A stretch of DNA of 64,000 bases from Enterococcus_I eurekensis (GCF_042654605.1 NZ_JBHSGT010000043.1:117173-181172); one strand, 5' to 3'; shown: positions 27,688 through 37,400, numbered from the stretch's first letter. Notes: generated by a model from the sequence alone, not told the origin. Numbers and translations: made by a program.

Positions 27688-28521
27688 GTGGCAATTAAAA
27701 AGTATAAAGCTATTACTAATGGTCGTCGTAATATGACTACTTCTGACTTTGCTGAGATTACTACAGCAACTCCAGAAAAATCATTATTAGCACCATTAAA
27801 AAACCATGCCGGTCGTAACAACAACGGACGCATTACTGTACGCCATCAAGGTGGCGGTCACAAGCGTCAATACCGTATCATCGACTTCAAACGTAACAAA
27901 GATAACGTTGTAGCTGTTGTAAAAACAGTTGAGTATGATCCGAACCGTTCAGCTAACATCGCGTTAGTTCACTATGAAGACGGGGTGAAAGCATACATCT
28001 TAGCACCTAAAGGCTTAGAAGTTGGTATGCGTTTAGTATCTGGACCAGAAGCAGATATCAAATTAGGTAACACATTACCTTTAGTAAATATCCCTGTAGG
28101 TACAGTCGTACACAACATCGAATTAAAACCTGGAAAAGGTGGACAATTAATCCGTTCTGCTGGAACAAGTGCTCAAGTACTTGGTAAAGAAGGTAAATAC
28201 GTATTAATCCGCTTAAACTCAGGAGAAGTTCGTATGATTTTAGCAACTTGCCGTGCAACAATCGGTTCAGTTGGTAACGAACAACACGAATTAATCAACA
28301 TTGGTAAAGCAGGTCGTTCTCGTTGGATGCGTAAACGCCCAACTGTTCGCGGTAGCGTAATGAACCCTAACGATCACCCACACGGTGGTGGTGAAGGTAA
28401 AGCTCCTATCGGTCGTAAAGCACCTCTTTCACCTTGGGGCAAACCAGCTCTTGGTTACAAAACTCGTAATAAGAGAGCACAATCTGACAAACTTATTGTT
28501 CGTCGTCGTAACGAAAAATAA
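27688..28521 (+). CDS. rplB: 50S ribosomal protein L2
   Basis: 277 aa, needed for subunit joining and peptidyl transfer. GTG start after AGGAGGGAAAAAGAC. The conserved histidine region MNPNDHPHGGGEGKAPIG is present near the C-terminus. Confidence 0.98.
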   Translation: MAIKKYKAITNGRRNMTTSDFAEITTATPEKSLLAPLKNHAGRNNNGRITVRHQGGGHKRQYRIIDFKRNKDNVVAVVKTVEYDPNRSANIALVHYEDGVKAYILAPKGLEVGMRLVSGPEADIKLGNTLPLVNIPVGTVVHNIELKPGKGGQLIRSAGTSAQVLGKEGKYVLIRLNSGEVRMILATCRATIGSVGNEQHELINIGKAGRSRWMRKRPTVRGSVMNPNDHPHGGGEGKAPIGRKAPLSPWGKPALGYKTRNKRAQSDKLIVRRRNEK

Positions 28522-28563
28522 TTACACTAACCATGTGTTGCACATTTTGAGAGGAGGTTCACC

Positions 28564-28842
28564 ATGGGTCGTAGTTTAAAGAAAGGGCCTTTTGTCGATG
28601 ACCATTTAATGAAAAAGGTTGACGCACAAGCAGGCGCTGAAAAGAAAAAAGTTATTAAAACTTGGTCACGTCGTTCAACAATCTTCCCAAGTTTTATCGG
28701 TTTTACGATAGCTGTCTATGATGGTCGTAAACATGTACCAGTTTACATCCAAGAAGATATGGTAGGACATAAATTGGGTGAATTCGTACCAACAAGAACT
28801 TATCGCGGACACGTAGCCGATGATAAGAAAACAAGACGTTAA
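28564..28842 (+). CDS. rpsS: 30S ribosomal protein S19
   Basis: 92 aa, MGRSLKKGPFVDDHLMKKV start; C-terminal FVPTRTYRGHV typical. GAGAGGAGG ribosome site. Confidence 0.98.
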   Translation: MGRSLKKGPFVDDHLMKKVDAQAGAEKKKVIKTWSRRSTIFPSFIGFTIAVYDGRKHVPVYIQEDMVGHKLGEFVPTRTYRGHVADDKKTRR

Positions 28843-28862
28843 TCTGAGGGGAGGATATACAG

Positions 28863-29210
28863 ATGGCAGAACAAATTACATCAGCGAAAGCAACTGCTAA
28901 AACAGTACGCGTTTCCCCTCGCAAATCACGCCTAGTTATTGATTTAATTAGAGGAAAAAGCGTTGCTGAAGCAATTGCAATCTTGAAATTTACACCGAAT
29001 AAAGCGGCTGGAATCATCGAAAAAGTTTTGATGTCAGCAATCGCTAATGCGGAAAACAACTTCGACTTAGATGTTGAGACTTTAGTAGTTTCTGAAGCTT
29101 TTGTTAACGAAGGACCGACAATGAAACGTTTCCGTCCACGTGCAAAAGGATCAGCTTCTCCAATCAACAAACGTACAAGTCATGTTACGGTAGTCGTATC
29201 AGAAAAATAA
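28863..29210 (+). CDS. rplV: 50S ribosomal protein L22
   Basis: 115 aa, tunnel protein with a beta-hairpin that ends in the RFRPRAKGSASPINKRTSH segment. No macrolide-type insertion is apparent. 20 bp after rpsS. Confidence 0.98.
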   Translation: MAEQITSAKATAKTVRVSPRKSRLVIDLIRGKSVAEAIAILKFTPNKAAGIIEKVLMSAIANAENNFDLDVETLVVSEAFVNEGPTMKRFRPRAKGSASPINKRTSHVTVVVSEK

Positions 29211-29223
29211 GGAGGGACATTCA

Positions 29224-29880
29224 GTGGGTCAAAAAATTAATCCAATTGGAATGCGCGTAGGCATCATCCGTGACTGGGATGCTAAATGGTATGCAGACAA
29301 AGATTATGCAGACTTTTTACACGAAGATTTACGTATTCGTAAATTTATCGCAAAACAACTTGCTGATGCCGCTGTGTCAACTGTTGAAATCGAACGTGCT
29401 GCAAATCGCGTAAACATTTCAATTCACACAGCTAAACCAGGTATGGTTATCGGTAAAGGTGGATCTGAAGTCGAAAACTTGAGAACACAATTAAACAAAT
29501 TAACTGGTAAAAAAGTACACATCAACATCGTAGAAATTAAAAAACCAGATTTAGACGCTAAATTGGTCGGCGAAGGAATCGCTCGTCAATTAGAAAGCCG
29601 CGTTGCTTTCCGTCGTGCACAAAAACAAGCAATTCAACGTACAATGCGTTCAGGAGCAAAAGGAATTAAAACTCAAGTATCAGGTCGTTTAAACGGTGCA
29701 GAAATTGCTCGTAGCGAAGGATATTCTGAAGGAACAGTTCCATTGCATACTTTACGTGCAGACATTGACTATGCATGGGAAGAAGCAGATACAACATACG
29801 GAAAACTAGGAGTTAAAGTGTGGATTTATCGTGGAGAAATTCTTCCAACTAAAAAGAACACTGAGAAAGGAGGGAAATAA
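29224..29880 (+). CDS. rpsC: 30S ribosomal protein S3
   Basis: 218 aa, mRNA-entry protein with the KH-domain motif PGMVIGKGGSEVE. GTG start following AAGGAGGGACATTCA. Confidence 0.98.
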   Translation: MGQKINPIGMRVGIIRDWDAKWYADKDYADFLHEDLRIRKFIAKQLADAAVSTVEIERAANRVNISIHTAKPGMVIGKGGSEVENLRTQLNKLTGKKVHINIVEIKKPDLDAKLVGEGIARQLESRVAFRRAQKQAIQRTMRSGAKGIKTQVSGRLNGAEIARSEGYSEGTVPLHTLRADIDYAWEEADTTYGKLGVKVWIYRGEILPTKKNTEKGGK

Positions 29881-29882
29881 GC

Positions 29883-30317
29883 ATGTTAGTACCTAAACGT
29901 GTAAAACACCGTCGTGAATTCCGCGGTAAAATGCGTGGAGAAGCTAAAGGTGGAAAAGAAGTATCTTTTGGAGAATACGGTTTACAAGCTGTTGAATCTC
30001 ATTGGATTACCAACCGCCAAATCGAAGCATCACGTATTGCAATGACTCGTTACATGAAACGTGGTGGGAAAGTATGGATTAAAATTTTCCCTCACAAATC
30101 CTATACAAGTAAAGCTATCGGCGTTCGTATGGGTAAAGGTAAAGGAGCTCCTGAAGGATGGGTTGCACCAGTAAAACGTGGAAAAATCATGTTTGAAATC
30201 GCAGGCGTACCTGAAGAAGTTGCTCGCGAAGCTCTACGTCTTGCTTCACACAAATTACCTGTGAAAACTAAGATCGTAAAACGTGAAGAAATGGGTGGTG
30301 AATCGAATGAAGGTTAA
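29883..30317 (+). CDS. rplP: 50S ribosomal protein L16
   Basis: 144 aa, MLVPKRVKHRREFRGKMRG start, contacts A-site tRNA. Begins two bases after the rpsC stop and overlaps rpmC by 11 bases. Confidence 0.98.
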   Translation: MLVPKRVKHRREFRGKMRGEAKGGKEVSFGEYGLQAVESHWITNRQIEASRIAMTRYMKRGGKVWIKIFPHKSYTSKAIGVRMGKGKGAPEGWVAPVKRGKIMFEIAGVPEEVAREALRLASHKLPVKTKIVKREEMGGESNEG

Positions 30318-30495
30318 AGAAATCAGAGAATTAACCACTGCCGAAATGATTGATCAAGAAAAACAATTAAAAGAAGAATTGTTTAACTTACGATTCCAAT
30401 TAGCTACCGGACAATTAGAAAACACAGCACGTATTCAAGAAGTACGTAAATCGATTGCACGCATCAAAACTGTATTGCGTGAACAAGCAAAGTAA
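30307..30495 (+). CDS. rpmC: 50S ribosomal protein L29
   Basis: 62 aa from ATG 30307 (MKVKEIRELTTAEM). An in-frame start eight codons upstream lies inside rplP and is rejected; GGTGGTGAATCG serves as the ribosome site. Overlaps the rplP stop in another frame. Confidence 0.97.
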   Translation: MKVKEIRELTTAEMIDQEKQLKEELFNLRFQLATGQLENTARIQEVRKSIARIKTVLREQAK

Positions 30496-30519
30496 TAGTG
30501 GAAGGAGGCCATTTAGCGT

Positions 30520-30786
30520 ATGACTGAGGAAAGAAACCAACGCAAGGTTTACCAAGGCCGCGTGGTATCCGATAAAATGGATAAAACAATTACAGTAGTA
30601 GTTGAAACAAAGAAAAACCACCCAATTTATGGTAAACGTATGAAATACTCTAAGAAATACAAAGCTCACGACGAAAACAACGAAGCAAAAATCGGTGATA
30701 TCGTGAAAGTTATGGAAACTCGCCCATTATCAGCTACAAAACGTTTCCGTCTAGTAGAAATTGTTGAAAAGGCAGTGATTATTTAA
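30520..30786 (+). CDS. rpsQ: 30S ribosomal protein S17
   Basis: 88 aa, OB-fold primary rRNA binder. NQRKVYQGRVVSDKMDKTI is the family start region; GAAGGAGG upstream. Confidence 0.98.
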   Translation: MTEERNQRKVYQGRVVSDKMDKTITVVVETKKNHPIYGKRMKYSKKYKAHDENNEAKIGDIVKVMETRPLSATKRFRLVEIVEKAVII

Positions 30787-30846
30787 TAATCACACGAGAT
30801 TTTCCTATATAGATTGAATTGAAAATCTGAAAGGAGGATACACATC

Positions 30847-31215
30847 GTGATCCAACAAGAAAGTCGTTTAAAAGTTGCTGACAACTCTGGCGCTCGTGAA
30901 ATCTTGACAATTAAAGTCCTTGGCGGTTCAGGCCGTAAGACTGCTAACATCGGTGACGTTATCGTTGCTACTGTTAAACAAGCAACGCCAGGTGGAGTTG
31001 TCAAAAAAGGTGAAGTCGTTAAAGCTGTTATCGTTCGTACGAAATCAGGCGCTCGTCGCGCAGACGGTTCATATATCAAATTTGACGAAAATGCTGCGGT
31101 TATTATCCGTGATGATAAAAGCCCACGTGGAACTCGTATCTTTGGCCCAGTTGCCCGTGAATTACGCGAAAGCAACTTCATGAAGATCGTTTCACTAGCA
31201 CCAGAAGTATTATAA
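30847..31215 (+). CDS. rplN: 50S ribosomal protein L14
   Basis: 122 aa. GTG start; MIQQESRLKVADNSGAREI is diagnostic. AAAGGAGGATACACATC upstream. Confidence 0.98.
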   Translation: MIQQESRLKVADNSGAREILTIKVLGGSGRKTANIGDVIVATVKQATPGGVVKKGEVVKAVIVRTKSGARRADGSYIKFDENAAVIIRDDKSPRGTRIFGPVARELRESNFMKIVSLAPEVL

Positions 31216-31249
31216 TTCTTACTCATTATCAAAGGAGGTGCGAAACAAA

Positions 31250-31561
31250 ATGTTTGTTAAAAAAGGCGATAAAGTTAAAGTTATCACTGGAAAAGACAAG
31301 AACAAAGAAGCTGTCGTATTAGAAGCTTTCCCTAAAAAAGACAAAGTCATCGTTGAAGGTGTTAACATCGTTAAAAAACACCAAAAACCTTCTCAAGCAG
31401 CCCCACAAGGTGGAATCGTAGAAATGGAGGCACCAATTCATGTTTCTAACGTGATGGTGATTGATCCTTCAAACGGCGAAGCAACTCGCGTAGGCTATAA
31501 AGAAGTTGACGGTAAAAAAGTCCGTGTTTCTAAGAAAACCGGAGAAGTATTAGATAAATAA
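31250..31561 (+). CDS. rplX: 50S ribosomal protein L24
   Basis: 103 aa from ATG 31250 (MFVKKGDKVKVITGKDK, KOW motif). An upstream start four codons earlier overlaps the AAAGGAGG and is rejected. Confidence 0.97.
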   Translation: MFVKKGDKVKVITGKDKNKEAVVLEAFPKKDKVIVEGVNIVKKHQKPSQAAPQGGIVEMEAPIHVSNVMVIDPSNGEATRVGYKEVDGKKVRVSKKTGEVLDK

Positions 31562-31589
31562 TCCTATTAAGGAAGGAGGGGCTTATTGA

Positions 31590-32129
31590 ATGAACCGCCT
31601 TAAAGAAAAATATAACAAAGAAGTTACCCCATCATTGATGGAAAAATTTGAATATAGTTCAGTAATGCAAGCACCAAAAGTTGAGAAAATCGTTGTCAAC
31701 ATGGGTGTGGGTGATGCAGTATCTAACGCAAAAGCATTAGATAAAGCTGTTGAAGAACTACAAATTATTACAGGTCAAAAACCTTTAATTACAAAAGCTA
31801 AAAAATCAATTGCTGGCTTCCGTTTACGTGAAGGCATGCCAATCGGTGCTAAAGTTACTTTACGTGGAGAAAGAATGTACGAATTTTTAGATAAATTGGT
31901 TACAGTTGCTTTACCACGTGTACGTGACTTCCACGGCGTAAGCAAAAAAGCTTTCGACGGACGTGGAAACTATACTTTAGGTGTCAAAGAACAATTAATC
32001 TTCCCAGAAGTTGATTATGATTTGGTCGATAAAGTACGCGGAATGGATATCGTTATCGTAACGACTGCCAACACAGACGAAGAGTCTCGTGAATTGTTAA
32101 CTCAATTAGGAATGCCATTCCAAAAATAA
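31590..32129 (+). CDS. rplE: 50S ribosomal protein L5
   Basis: 179 aa, 5S rRNA-binding protein of the central protuberance. MNRLKEKYNKEVTPSLMEKF start; AAGGAGGGG upstream. Confidence 0.98.
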   Translation: MNRLKEKYNKEVTPSLMEKFEYSSVMQAPKVEKIVVNMGVGDAVSNAKALDKAVEELQIITGQKPLITKAKKSIAGFRLREGMPIGAKVTLRGERMYEFLDKLVTVALPRVRDFHGVSKKAFDGRGNYTLGVKEQLIFPEVDYDLVDKVRGMDIVIVTTANTDEESRELLTQLGMPFQK

Positions 32130-32147
32130 AAAAAGGAGGCGAACTAC

Positions 32148-32333
32148 GTGGCTAAAAAGTCAATGATTGCTAAACATAACCGTCCGGCAAAATTCTCAAC
32201 ACAACAAAATTCTCGTTGTGAACGTTGTGGACGTCCACACTCAGTTTATCGTAAATTTCAACTTTGCCGTATTTGCTTCCGCGAACTTGCCTATAAAGGT
32301 CAAATTCCCGGCGTGAAGAAAGCTAGCTGGTAA
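32148..32333 (+). CDS. rpsN: 30S ribosomal protein S14, zinc type (type Z)
   Basis: 61-aa short form with a CxxC-x12-CxxC zinc ribbon (CERCGRPHSVYRKFQLCRIC). This is the constitutive zinc-dependent S14 found in the spc operon of Firmicutes, sometimes called rpsZ; a zinc-free paralogue may exist elsewhere. GTG start after AAAGGAGG. Confidence 0.97.
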   Translation: MAKKSMIAKHNRPAKFSTQQNSRCERCGRPHSVYRKFQLCRICFRELAYKGQIPGVKKASW

Positions 32334-32368
32334 ACAAGTAAACTCGCATAAAGGAGGTAAATCATCTA

Positions 32369-32767
32369 ATGGTCATGACAGATCCAATTGCAGACTTTCT
32401 AACGCGCATTCGTAATGCCAACATGGTAAAACACGAAGTCTTAGAAGTACCTGCTTCAAAAATTAAACGTGACATCGCTGAAATCTTGAAAAAAGAAGGT
32501 TTTGTACGTGATGTTGAATATATCGAAGATGACAAACAAGGCGTTATCCGCGTATTCCTGAAATATGGAAGAAATGGTGAACGTGTTATCACTAACTTAA
32601 AACGCATCTCTAAACCAGGTCTACGTGCTTATGTTAAAGCAGACGAAGTTCCTAAAGTATTAAACGGTTTAGGTATTGCAATTATCTCAACTTCTGAAGG
32701 TGTTGTAACTGATAAAGAAGCTAGAGCTAAAAACGTTGGTGGCGAAGTAGTCGCTTACGTATGGTAA
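32369..32767 (+). CDS. rpsH: 30S ribosomal protein S8
   Basis: 132 aa (or 130 from a second ATG two codons on). MTDPIADFLTRIRNANMVKH is diagnostic. In many bacteria S8 represses the spc operon. AAAGGAGG upstream. Confidence 0.98.
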   Translation: MVMTDPIADFLTRIRNANMVKHEVLEVPASKIKRDIAEILKKEGFVRDVEYIEDDKQGVIRVFLKYGRNGERVITNLKRISKPGLRAYVKADEVPKVLNGLGIAIISTSEGVVTDKEARAKNVGGEVVAYVW

Positions 32768-32799
32768 TTTAAATTTAATACACAAGGAGGTGTCTCTAA

Positions 32800-33336
32800 G
32801 TGAGTCGTATTGGTAATAAAGTAGTCGTTATTCCTGCAGGTGTAGAAGTTACACAAAACGGAAACGATATTACAGTTAAAGGACCTAAAGGTGAATTGAC
32901 ACGTACATTCTCTGCAGACATTACAATGAATGTTGAAGGAAATGAAGTAACTTTCACTCGTCCAAATGATAGCAAAGACATGAAGACAATTCATGGAACA
33001 AGCCGCGCAAACTTCAATAACATGGTTGTTGGTGTAAGCGAAGGTTTCCAAAAAGCGTTAGAATTGATCGGGGTTGGATACCGTGCGCAATTACAAGGTA
33101 CAAAACTTGTATTAAACGTAGGTTACTCTCACCCAGTAGAGATCGAAGCACCAGCTGGAACTACAATTGAAGTTCCTTCAAACACATCAGTTATCGTAAA
33201 AGGTATTGATAAAGAAGTTTTAGGTGAATTAGCAGCGAATATTCGTGGCGTTCGTCCTCCAGAACCGTATAAAGGCAAAGGTATTCGCTATGTTGGTGAA
33301 TTCGTACGCCGTAAAGAAGGTAAAACTGGTAAATAA
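32800..33336 (+). CDS. rplF: 50S ribosomal protein L6
   Basis: 178 aa, GTG start, MSRIGNKVVVIPAGVEV; C-terminal RPPEPYKGKGIRYVGE signature is intact. Confidence 0.98.
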   Translation: MSRIGNKVVVIPAGVEVTQNGNDITVKGPKGELTRTFSADITMNVEGNEVTFTRPNDSKDMKTIHGTSRANFNNMVVGVSEGFQKALELIGVGYRAQLQGTKLVLNVGYSHPVEIEAPAGTTIEVPSNTSVIVKGIDKEVLGELAANIRGVRPPEPYKGKGIRYVGEFVRRKEGKTGK

Positions 33337-33399
33337 TCTTCGCAAGCAACAAGCTTTGCGAAGCGCAGCTTAGGCTAGCAATTTAAAGAGGTGACAATT

Positions 33400-33756
33400 G
33401 TGATTACTAAAACAGCTAGAAATAAGACACGCCAAAATAGACATAAACGTGTCCGTAATAAAATTTCTGGTACTGCTGAGTGCCCACGCTTGAACGTTTT
33501 CCGTTCTAACAAAAACATCTACGCTCAAATTATTGATGACGTAGCGGGTGTGACGCTAGCAAGTGCCTCTGCCTTAGATAAAGAAATTTCAGGTGGAAAC
33601 AAAGTAGAACAAGCACAAGCTGTCGGTAAATTAATCGCAGAACGTGCAGCAGCAAAAGGAATCAAAGTAGTAGTCTTTGACCGTGGTGGATACCTTTACC
33701 ATGGCCGTGTAGCAGCATTAGCAACAGCAGCTCGCGAAAATGGACTAGAATTTTAA
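33400..33756 (+). CDS. rplR: 50S ribosomal protein L18
   Basis: 118 aa, 5S rRNA binder. The GTG at 33400 (MITKTARNKTRQNRHKR) has AAAGAGG eight bases upstream; a GTG three codons earlier overlaps the ribosome site and is rejected. Confidence 0.97.
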   Translation: MITKTARNKTRQNRHKRVRNKISGTAECPRLNVFRSNKNIYAQIIDDVAGVTLASASALDKEISGGNKVEQAQAVGKLIAERAAAKGIKVVVFDRGGYLYHGRVAALATAARENGLEF

Positions 33757-33776
33757 GAAAGGGAGGAATACCATTC

Positions 33777-34277
33777 ATGGTTTATATCGATCCAAAACAT
33801 TTGGAATTAGAAGACCGCGTTGTTGCGATTAATCGCGTAACAAAAGTTGTAAAAGGTGGACGTCGTTTACGTTTCGCAGCTTTAGTCATCGTTGGTGATA
33901 AAAACGGACACGTAGGATTTGGTACTGGTAAAGCTCAAGAAGTTCCAGAAGCAATCCGTAAAGCCGTTGAAAGTGCTAAGAAAAACTTAATTGAAGTGCC
34001 GGTTGTAGGAACAACAATTCCTCATGACGTCGTTGGTAAATACAGTGGCGGACATATCTTAATGAAACCTGCTGTAGAAGGTTCTGGGGTAGCCGCTGGT
34101 GGAACAGTTCGTGCCGTATTAGAGTTAGCTGGAGTGAACGATATCACTACAAAATCTTTAGGCTCAAGCACACCAATCAACGTTGTTCGCGCAGTAGTTG
34201 ATGGATTAACTCAATTAAAACGCGTGGAAGAAGTGGCAGCACTTCGCGGAAAATCTGTAGAAGAAATCGTAGGTTAA
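33777..34277 (+). CDS. rpsE: 30S ribosomal protein S5
   Basis: 166 aa, fidelity protein at the mRNA entry channel; VVKGGRRLRFAALVIVGD is the conserved double-stranded-RNA-binding segment. Confidence 0.98.
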   Translation: MVYIDPKHLELEDRVVAINRVTKVVKGGRRLRFAALVIVGDKNGHVGFGTGKAQEVPEAIRKAVESAKKNLIEVPVVGTTIPHDVVGKYSGGHILMKPAVEGSGVAAGGTVRAVLELAGVNDITTKSLGSSTPINVVRAVVDGLTQLKRVEEVAALRGKSVEEIVG

Positions 34278-34290
34278 GGAGGACAAAAAC

Positions 34291-34470
34291 ATGGCTGAAT
34301 TAAAAATTACTTTAAAACGCAGTCTTATCGGACGTCCTCAAAACCAAAAGGATACCGTAAAAGCGTTAGGTTTAGGAAAAGTGAACAGTACTGTAGTAAA
34401 ACCTGCTAATGAAGCAATCAAAGGCATGGTTAACACAATCTCTCACTTAGTAGCAGTAGAAGAAGTCTAA
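34291..34470 (+). CDS. rpmD: 50S ribosomal protein L30
   Basis: 59 aa, MAELKITLKRSLIGRPQNQK, ending HLVAVEEV. Small gene between rpsE and rplO with AAGGAGG 9 bases upstream; length and position are standard for the spc operon. Confidence 0.97.
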   Translation: MAELKITLKRSLIGRPQNQKDTVKALGLGKVNSTVVKPANEAIKGMVNTISHLVAVEEV

Positions 34471-34517
34471 GAACGAAATAAAGATATTTTCGATTTTTAA
34501 TAAGGAGGTGCCAAAGC

Positions 34518-34958
34518 ATGAAACTTCATGAATTAAAACCTGCAGAAGGCTCTCGCCAAGAACGTAACCGTGTTGGTCGTGGATCTTCATCTGGTAATGG
34601 TAAAACAGCTGGACGTGGACAAAAAGGACAAAAAGCCCGTTCAGGTGGTGGAGTACGTTTAGGATTTGAAGGTGGACAAACACCATTGTTCATGCGTTTA
34701 CCAAAACGTGGATTCACAAACGTAAACCGCAAAGAATATGCAGTTGTTAACCTTGACATTTTAAACCGCTTTGAAGACGGAACTGAAGTATCAGCATTAA
34801 CTTTAGTTGAAGCTGGAATCGTTAAAGACGAGAAAGCCGGAATCAAAGTATTAGGAAATGGCGAATTAACTAAAAAATTAACTGTGAAAGCAGCGAAATT
34901 CTCTAAAACAGCCGAAGAAGCTATCGTAGCTGCTGGTGGATCTGTTGAGGTGATTTAA
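34518..34958 (+). CDS. rplO: 50S ribosomal protein L15
   Basis: 146 aa, MKLHELKPAEGSRQERNRVG with the Gly-rich RGSSSGNGKTAGRGQKGQK stretch. The last base of its stop overlaps the secY start. Confidence 0.98.
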   Translation: MKLHELKPAEGSRQERNRVGRGSSSGNGKTAGRGQKGQKARSGGGVRLGFEGGQTPLFMRLPKRGFTNVNRKEYAVVNLDILNRFEDGTEVSALTLVEAGIVKDEKAGIKVLGNGELTKKLTVKAAKFSKTAEEAIVAAGGSVEVI

Positions 34959-36250
34959 TGCTAAAATTGTTAAAGGATGCTTTTAAAGTAAAGGAAATTA
35001 GAAATAAAATATATTTTACGATATTCATTCTTTTCATTTTTCGCTTAGGTACACATATCACCGTTCCGGGTGTCGATGCTTCTCGTTTGCAAAGCATCTC
35101 TGACTTACCATTTCTAAACATGTTAGATCTAGTAAGTGGAAGTGCCATGCAACGTTTCTCTATTTTTTCCATGGGGGTTTCACCTTATATCACTGCTTCA
35201 ATTATTATTCAATTGATGCAAATGGATATCGTACCGAAATTCGTTGAGTGGTCAAAACAAGGGGAAGTTGGTCGCCGCAAGTTAAATCAAGCAACACGCT
35301 ATATGACGCTAGTCTTAGGATTTGCACAATCAATGGCATTGACTGCAGGGTTTAACATGTTCACACAATACGGCTTTGTTCCAAACCCAAATGCACAAAC
35401 ATTTATCTTAATCGGAGTTATTCTGACAACAGGTACGATGTTCGTCACTTGGTTAGGTGAACAAATTACCGAAAAAGGAATTGGTAATGGTGTATCAATG
35501 ATCATCTTTGCCGGTATCATCTCACGCTTACCAGTCGATATTAAAGGTTTAATCGAAGACTACTTTATTAATATTGAAGCATCAAAAATTTGGCAATCTG
35601 CAATTTTTATGGTGTTGTTAGTTATTGCAGTGTTGGCAATCGTGACTTTTGTGACGTATTTCCAACAAGCAGAACGTAAAATACCAATTCAATATACGAA
35701 ACGAGTAGCGGGTGCACCAACAAGCTCTTACCTTCCATTGAAAGTAAATGCTGCCGGTGTTATCCCTGTTATCTTTGCTAGTTCATTCATTACAACGCCG
35801 AGTGCGATTTTACAAGCATTTGGTAATTATGAAGGCGAAGTTTGGTTTGAAACGGTTCAAACATTGTTCAACTATAATACTGTGCCAGGAGCAATCCTTT
35901 ATACAGTATTAATCGTTGCGTTTACCTTCTTCTATGCTTTTGTTCAAGTGAACCCTGAGAAATTAGCGGAAAACTTACAAAAACAAGGAAGTTACATTCC
36001 AAGTGTCCGTCCTGGTAAAGGAACAGAAGATTATGTTTCAGGCGTTTTGATGCGCTTGAGTACGGTGGGAGCACTTTTCTTAGGACTTGTTGCTTTACTA
36101 CCAATTCTTGCTCAAATGCTATGGGACTTGCCTCAATCAATTGGATTAGGTGGTACAAGCTTACTCATTGCCGTGGGTGTTGCTCTAGAAACTGCTAAAC
36201 AGTTAGAAGGATTAATGCTTAAGCGTCAATACAAAGGGTTTATGGACTAA
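34958..36250 (+). CDS. secY: Preprotein translocase subunit SecY
   Basis: 430 aa, ten-helix channel of the Sec translocon. VPGVDASRL near the N-terminus and the later loop regions NPEKLAENLQKQGSYIPSVR are family hallmarks. Coupled to rplO by a one-base overlap. It would export the signal-peptide proteins encoded later in the window. Confidence 0.98.
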   Translation: MLKLLKDAFKVKEIRNKIYFTIFILFIFRLGTHITVPGVDASRLQSISDLPFLNMLDLVSGSAMQRFSIFSMGVSPYITASIIIQLMQMDIVPKFVEWSKQGEVGRRKLNQATRYMTLVLGFAQSMALTAGFNMFTQYGFVPNPNAQTFILIGVILTTGTMFVTWLGEQITEKGIGNGVSMIIFAGIISRLPVDIKGLIEDYFINIEASKIWQSAIFMVLLVIAVLAIVTFVTYFQQAERKIPIQYTKRVAGAPTSSYLPLKVNAAGVIPVIFASSFITTPSAILQAFGNYEGEVWFETVQTLFNYNTVPGAILYTVLIVAFTFFYAFVQVNPEKLAENLQKQGSYIPSVRPGKGTEDYVSGVLMRLSTVGALFLGLVALLPILAQMLWDLPQSIGLGGTSLLIAVGVALETAKQLEGLMLKRQYKGFMD

Positions 36251-36315
36251 AAGTTTTGTAGGGTGTTGAGGTCTTCCTCAACATCGCACAAACACTTATG
36301 GGAGGAATTATTAAA

Positions 36316-36960
36316 ATGAACATCATTTTAATGGGATTACCCGGTGCTGGAAAAGGTACGCAAGCAGAACAAATTATTGCTGAGTACAACATTCCGCATA
36401 TTTCAACAGGTGATATGTTTCGTGCCGCTATGGCAAACGAAACAGAATTAGGCCTAAAAGCAAAATCATACATGGATCAAGGCGCATTGGTTCCGGATGA
36501 AGTAACTAACGGAATTGTGAAAGAGCGTTTAGCTCAACCAGATACAGAGAAAGGCTTCTTATTAGATGGCTTCCCCCGTACTTTGGAACAAGCAAAAGCT
36601 TTGGATCAAATGCTGAAAGAACTTGATAAGAAACTGGATGCTGTTATTGACATTCATGTCCCTGAAGAAATTCTTGTTGATCGTTTAGCTGGCCGTTACA
36701 TGTGTCGCGAATGCGGTGCAACGTATCATAAAGTTTTCAACCCAACAAAAGTTGAAGGCACTTGTGATCGCTGTGGAGGCCATGAATTTTATCAACGAGA
36801 AGACGACAAACCCGAAACGGTTAAAAATCGTCTAGCAATTAACATTAAAAGTAGCGAACCAATTTTAGCTTACTATAAAGAAGAGGGTTTATTGCAGTCA
36901 ATTGATGGTAATCGTGAAATCGATGCTGTCTTTGCAGACGTAAAAAAAATCATCGGATAA
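36316..36960 (+). CDS. adk: Adenylate kinase
   Basis: 214 aa, AMP + ATP to 2 ADP. P-loop GLPGAGKGT (7-15); the LID carries four cysteines (130, 133, 150, 153) for zinc, as in Gram-positive enzymes. Start ATG 36316 follows GGGAGGAATTATTAAA; an in-frame ATG six codons earlier overlaps this site. No map gene follows, unlike Bacillus. Confidence 0.97.
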   Translation: MNIILMGLPGAGKGTQAEQIIAEYNIPHISTGDMFRAAMANETELGLKAKSYMDQGALVPDEVTNGIVKERLAQPDTEKGFLLDGFPRTLEQAKALDQMLKELDKKLDAVIDIHVPEEILVDRLAGRYMCRECGATYHKVFNPTKVEGTCDRCGGHEFYQREDDKPETVKNRLAINIKSSEPILAYYKEEGLLQSIDGNREIDAVFADVKKIIG

Positions 36961-37001
36961 CGATCGATTGCCCGTAACCGACTTGCACTAGGAAACAACT
37001 C

Positions 37002-37030
37002 TTGCTTAGTAAGACACATTATGCTATAAT
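37002..37030 (+). promoter_or_regulatory. Internal promoter for infA-rpmJ-rpsM-rpsK-rpoA-rplQ
   Basis: TTGCTT (37002-37007), 17-bp spacer, TATAAT (37025-37030) in the 190-bp gap between adk and infA. The ~115-nt leader contains a CTTCTGA/TCAGAAG hairpin. Confidence 0.8.
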
Positions 37031-37149
37031 GTGTCAGTCCGACTTCTGAAGTCATTTCAGAAGGTTGTATTGAGAATCTAAGGTGGGAGCACTCGTTTCC
37101 GCCGTTTTATCGTGTGAAAACACGAAACAATTTCAAGGAGGTACTGTGC

Positions 37150-37368
37150 GTGGCAAAAGAAGATATGATTGAAGTCGAAGGTACAGTCGTCGATACTTTG
37201 CCGAATGCAATGTTCAAAGTCGAATTAGAAAACGGGCATCAAGTTTTAGCAACTGTTTCTGGCAAAATTCGTATGCATTATATTCGAATTCTACCAGGAG
37301 ACAAGGTGACAGTAGAACTTTCACCATATGACTTAACTCGTGGCCGTATTACTTATCGCTTTAAATAA
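37150..37368 (+). CDS. infA: Translation initiation factor IF-1
   Basis: 72 aa from GTG 37150, eight bases after AAGGAGG; a longer frame from 37114 is rejected because it would run through the ribosome site. OB-fold sequence VEGTVVDTLPNAMFKVELEN is diagnostic. Confidence 0.97.
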   Translation: MAKEDMIEVEGTVVDTLPNAMFKVELENGHQVLATVSGKIRMHYIRILPGDKVTVELSPYDLTRGRITYRFK

Positions 37369-37400
37369 TTGTACTCCGTAAAATCACAGGAGGTAAGATC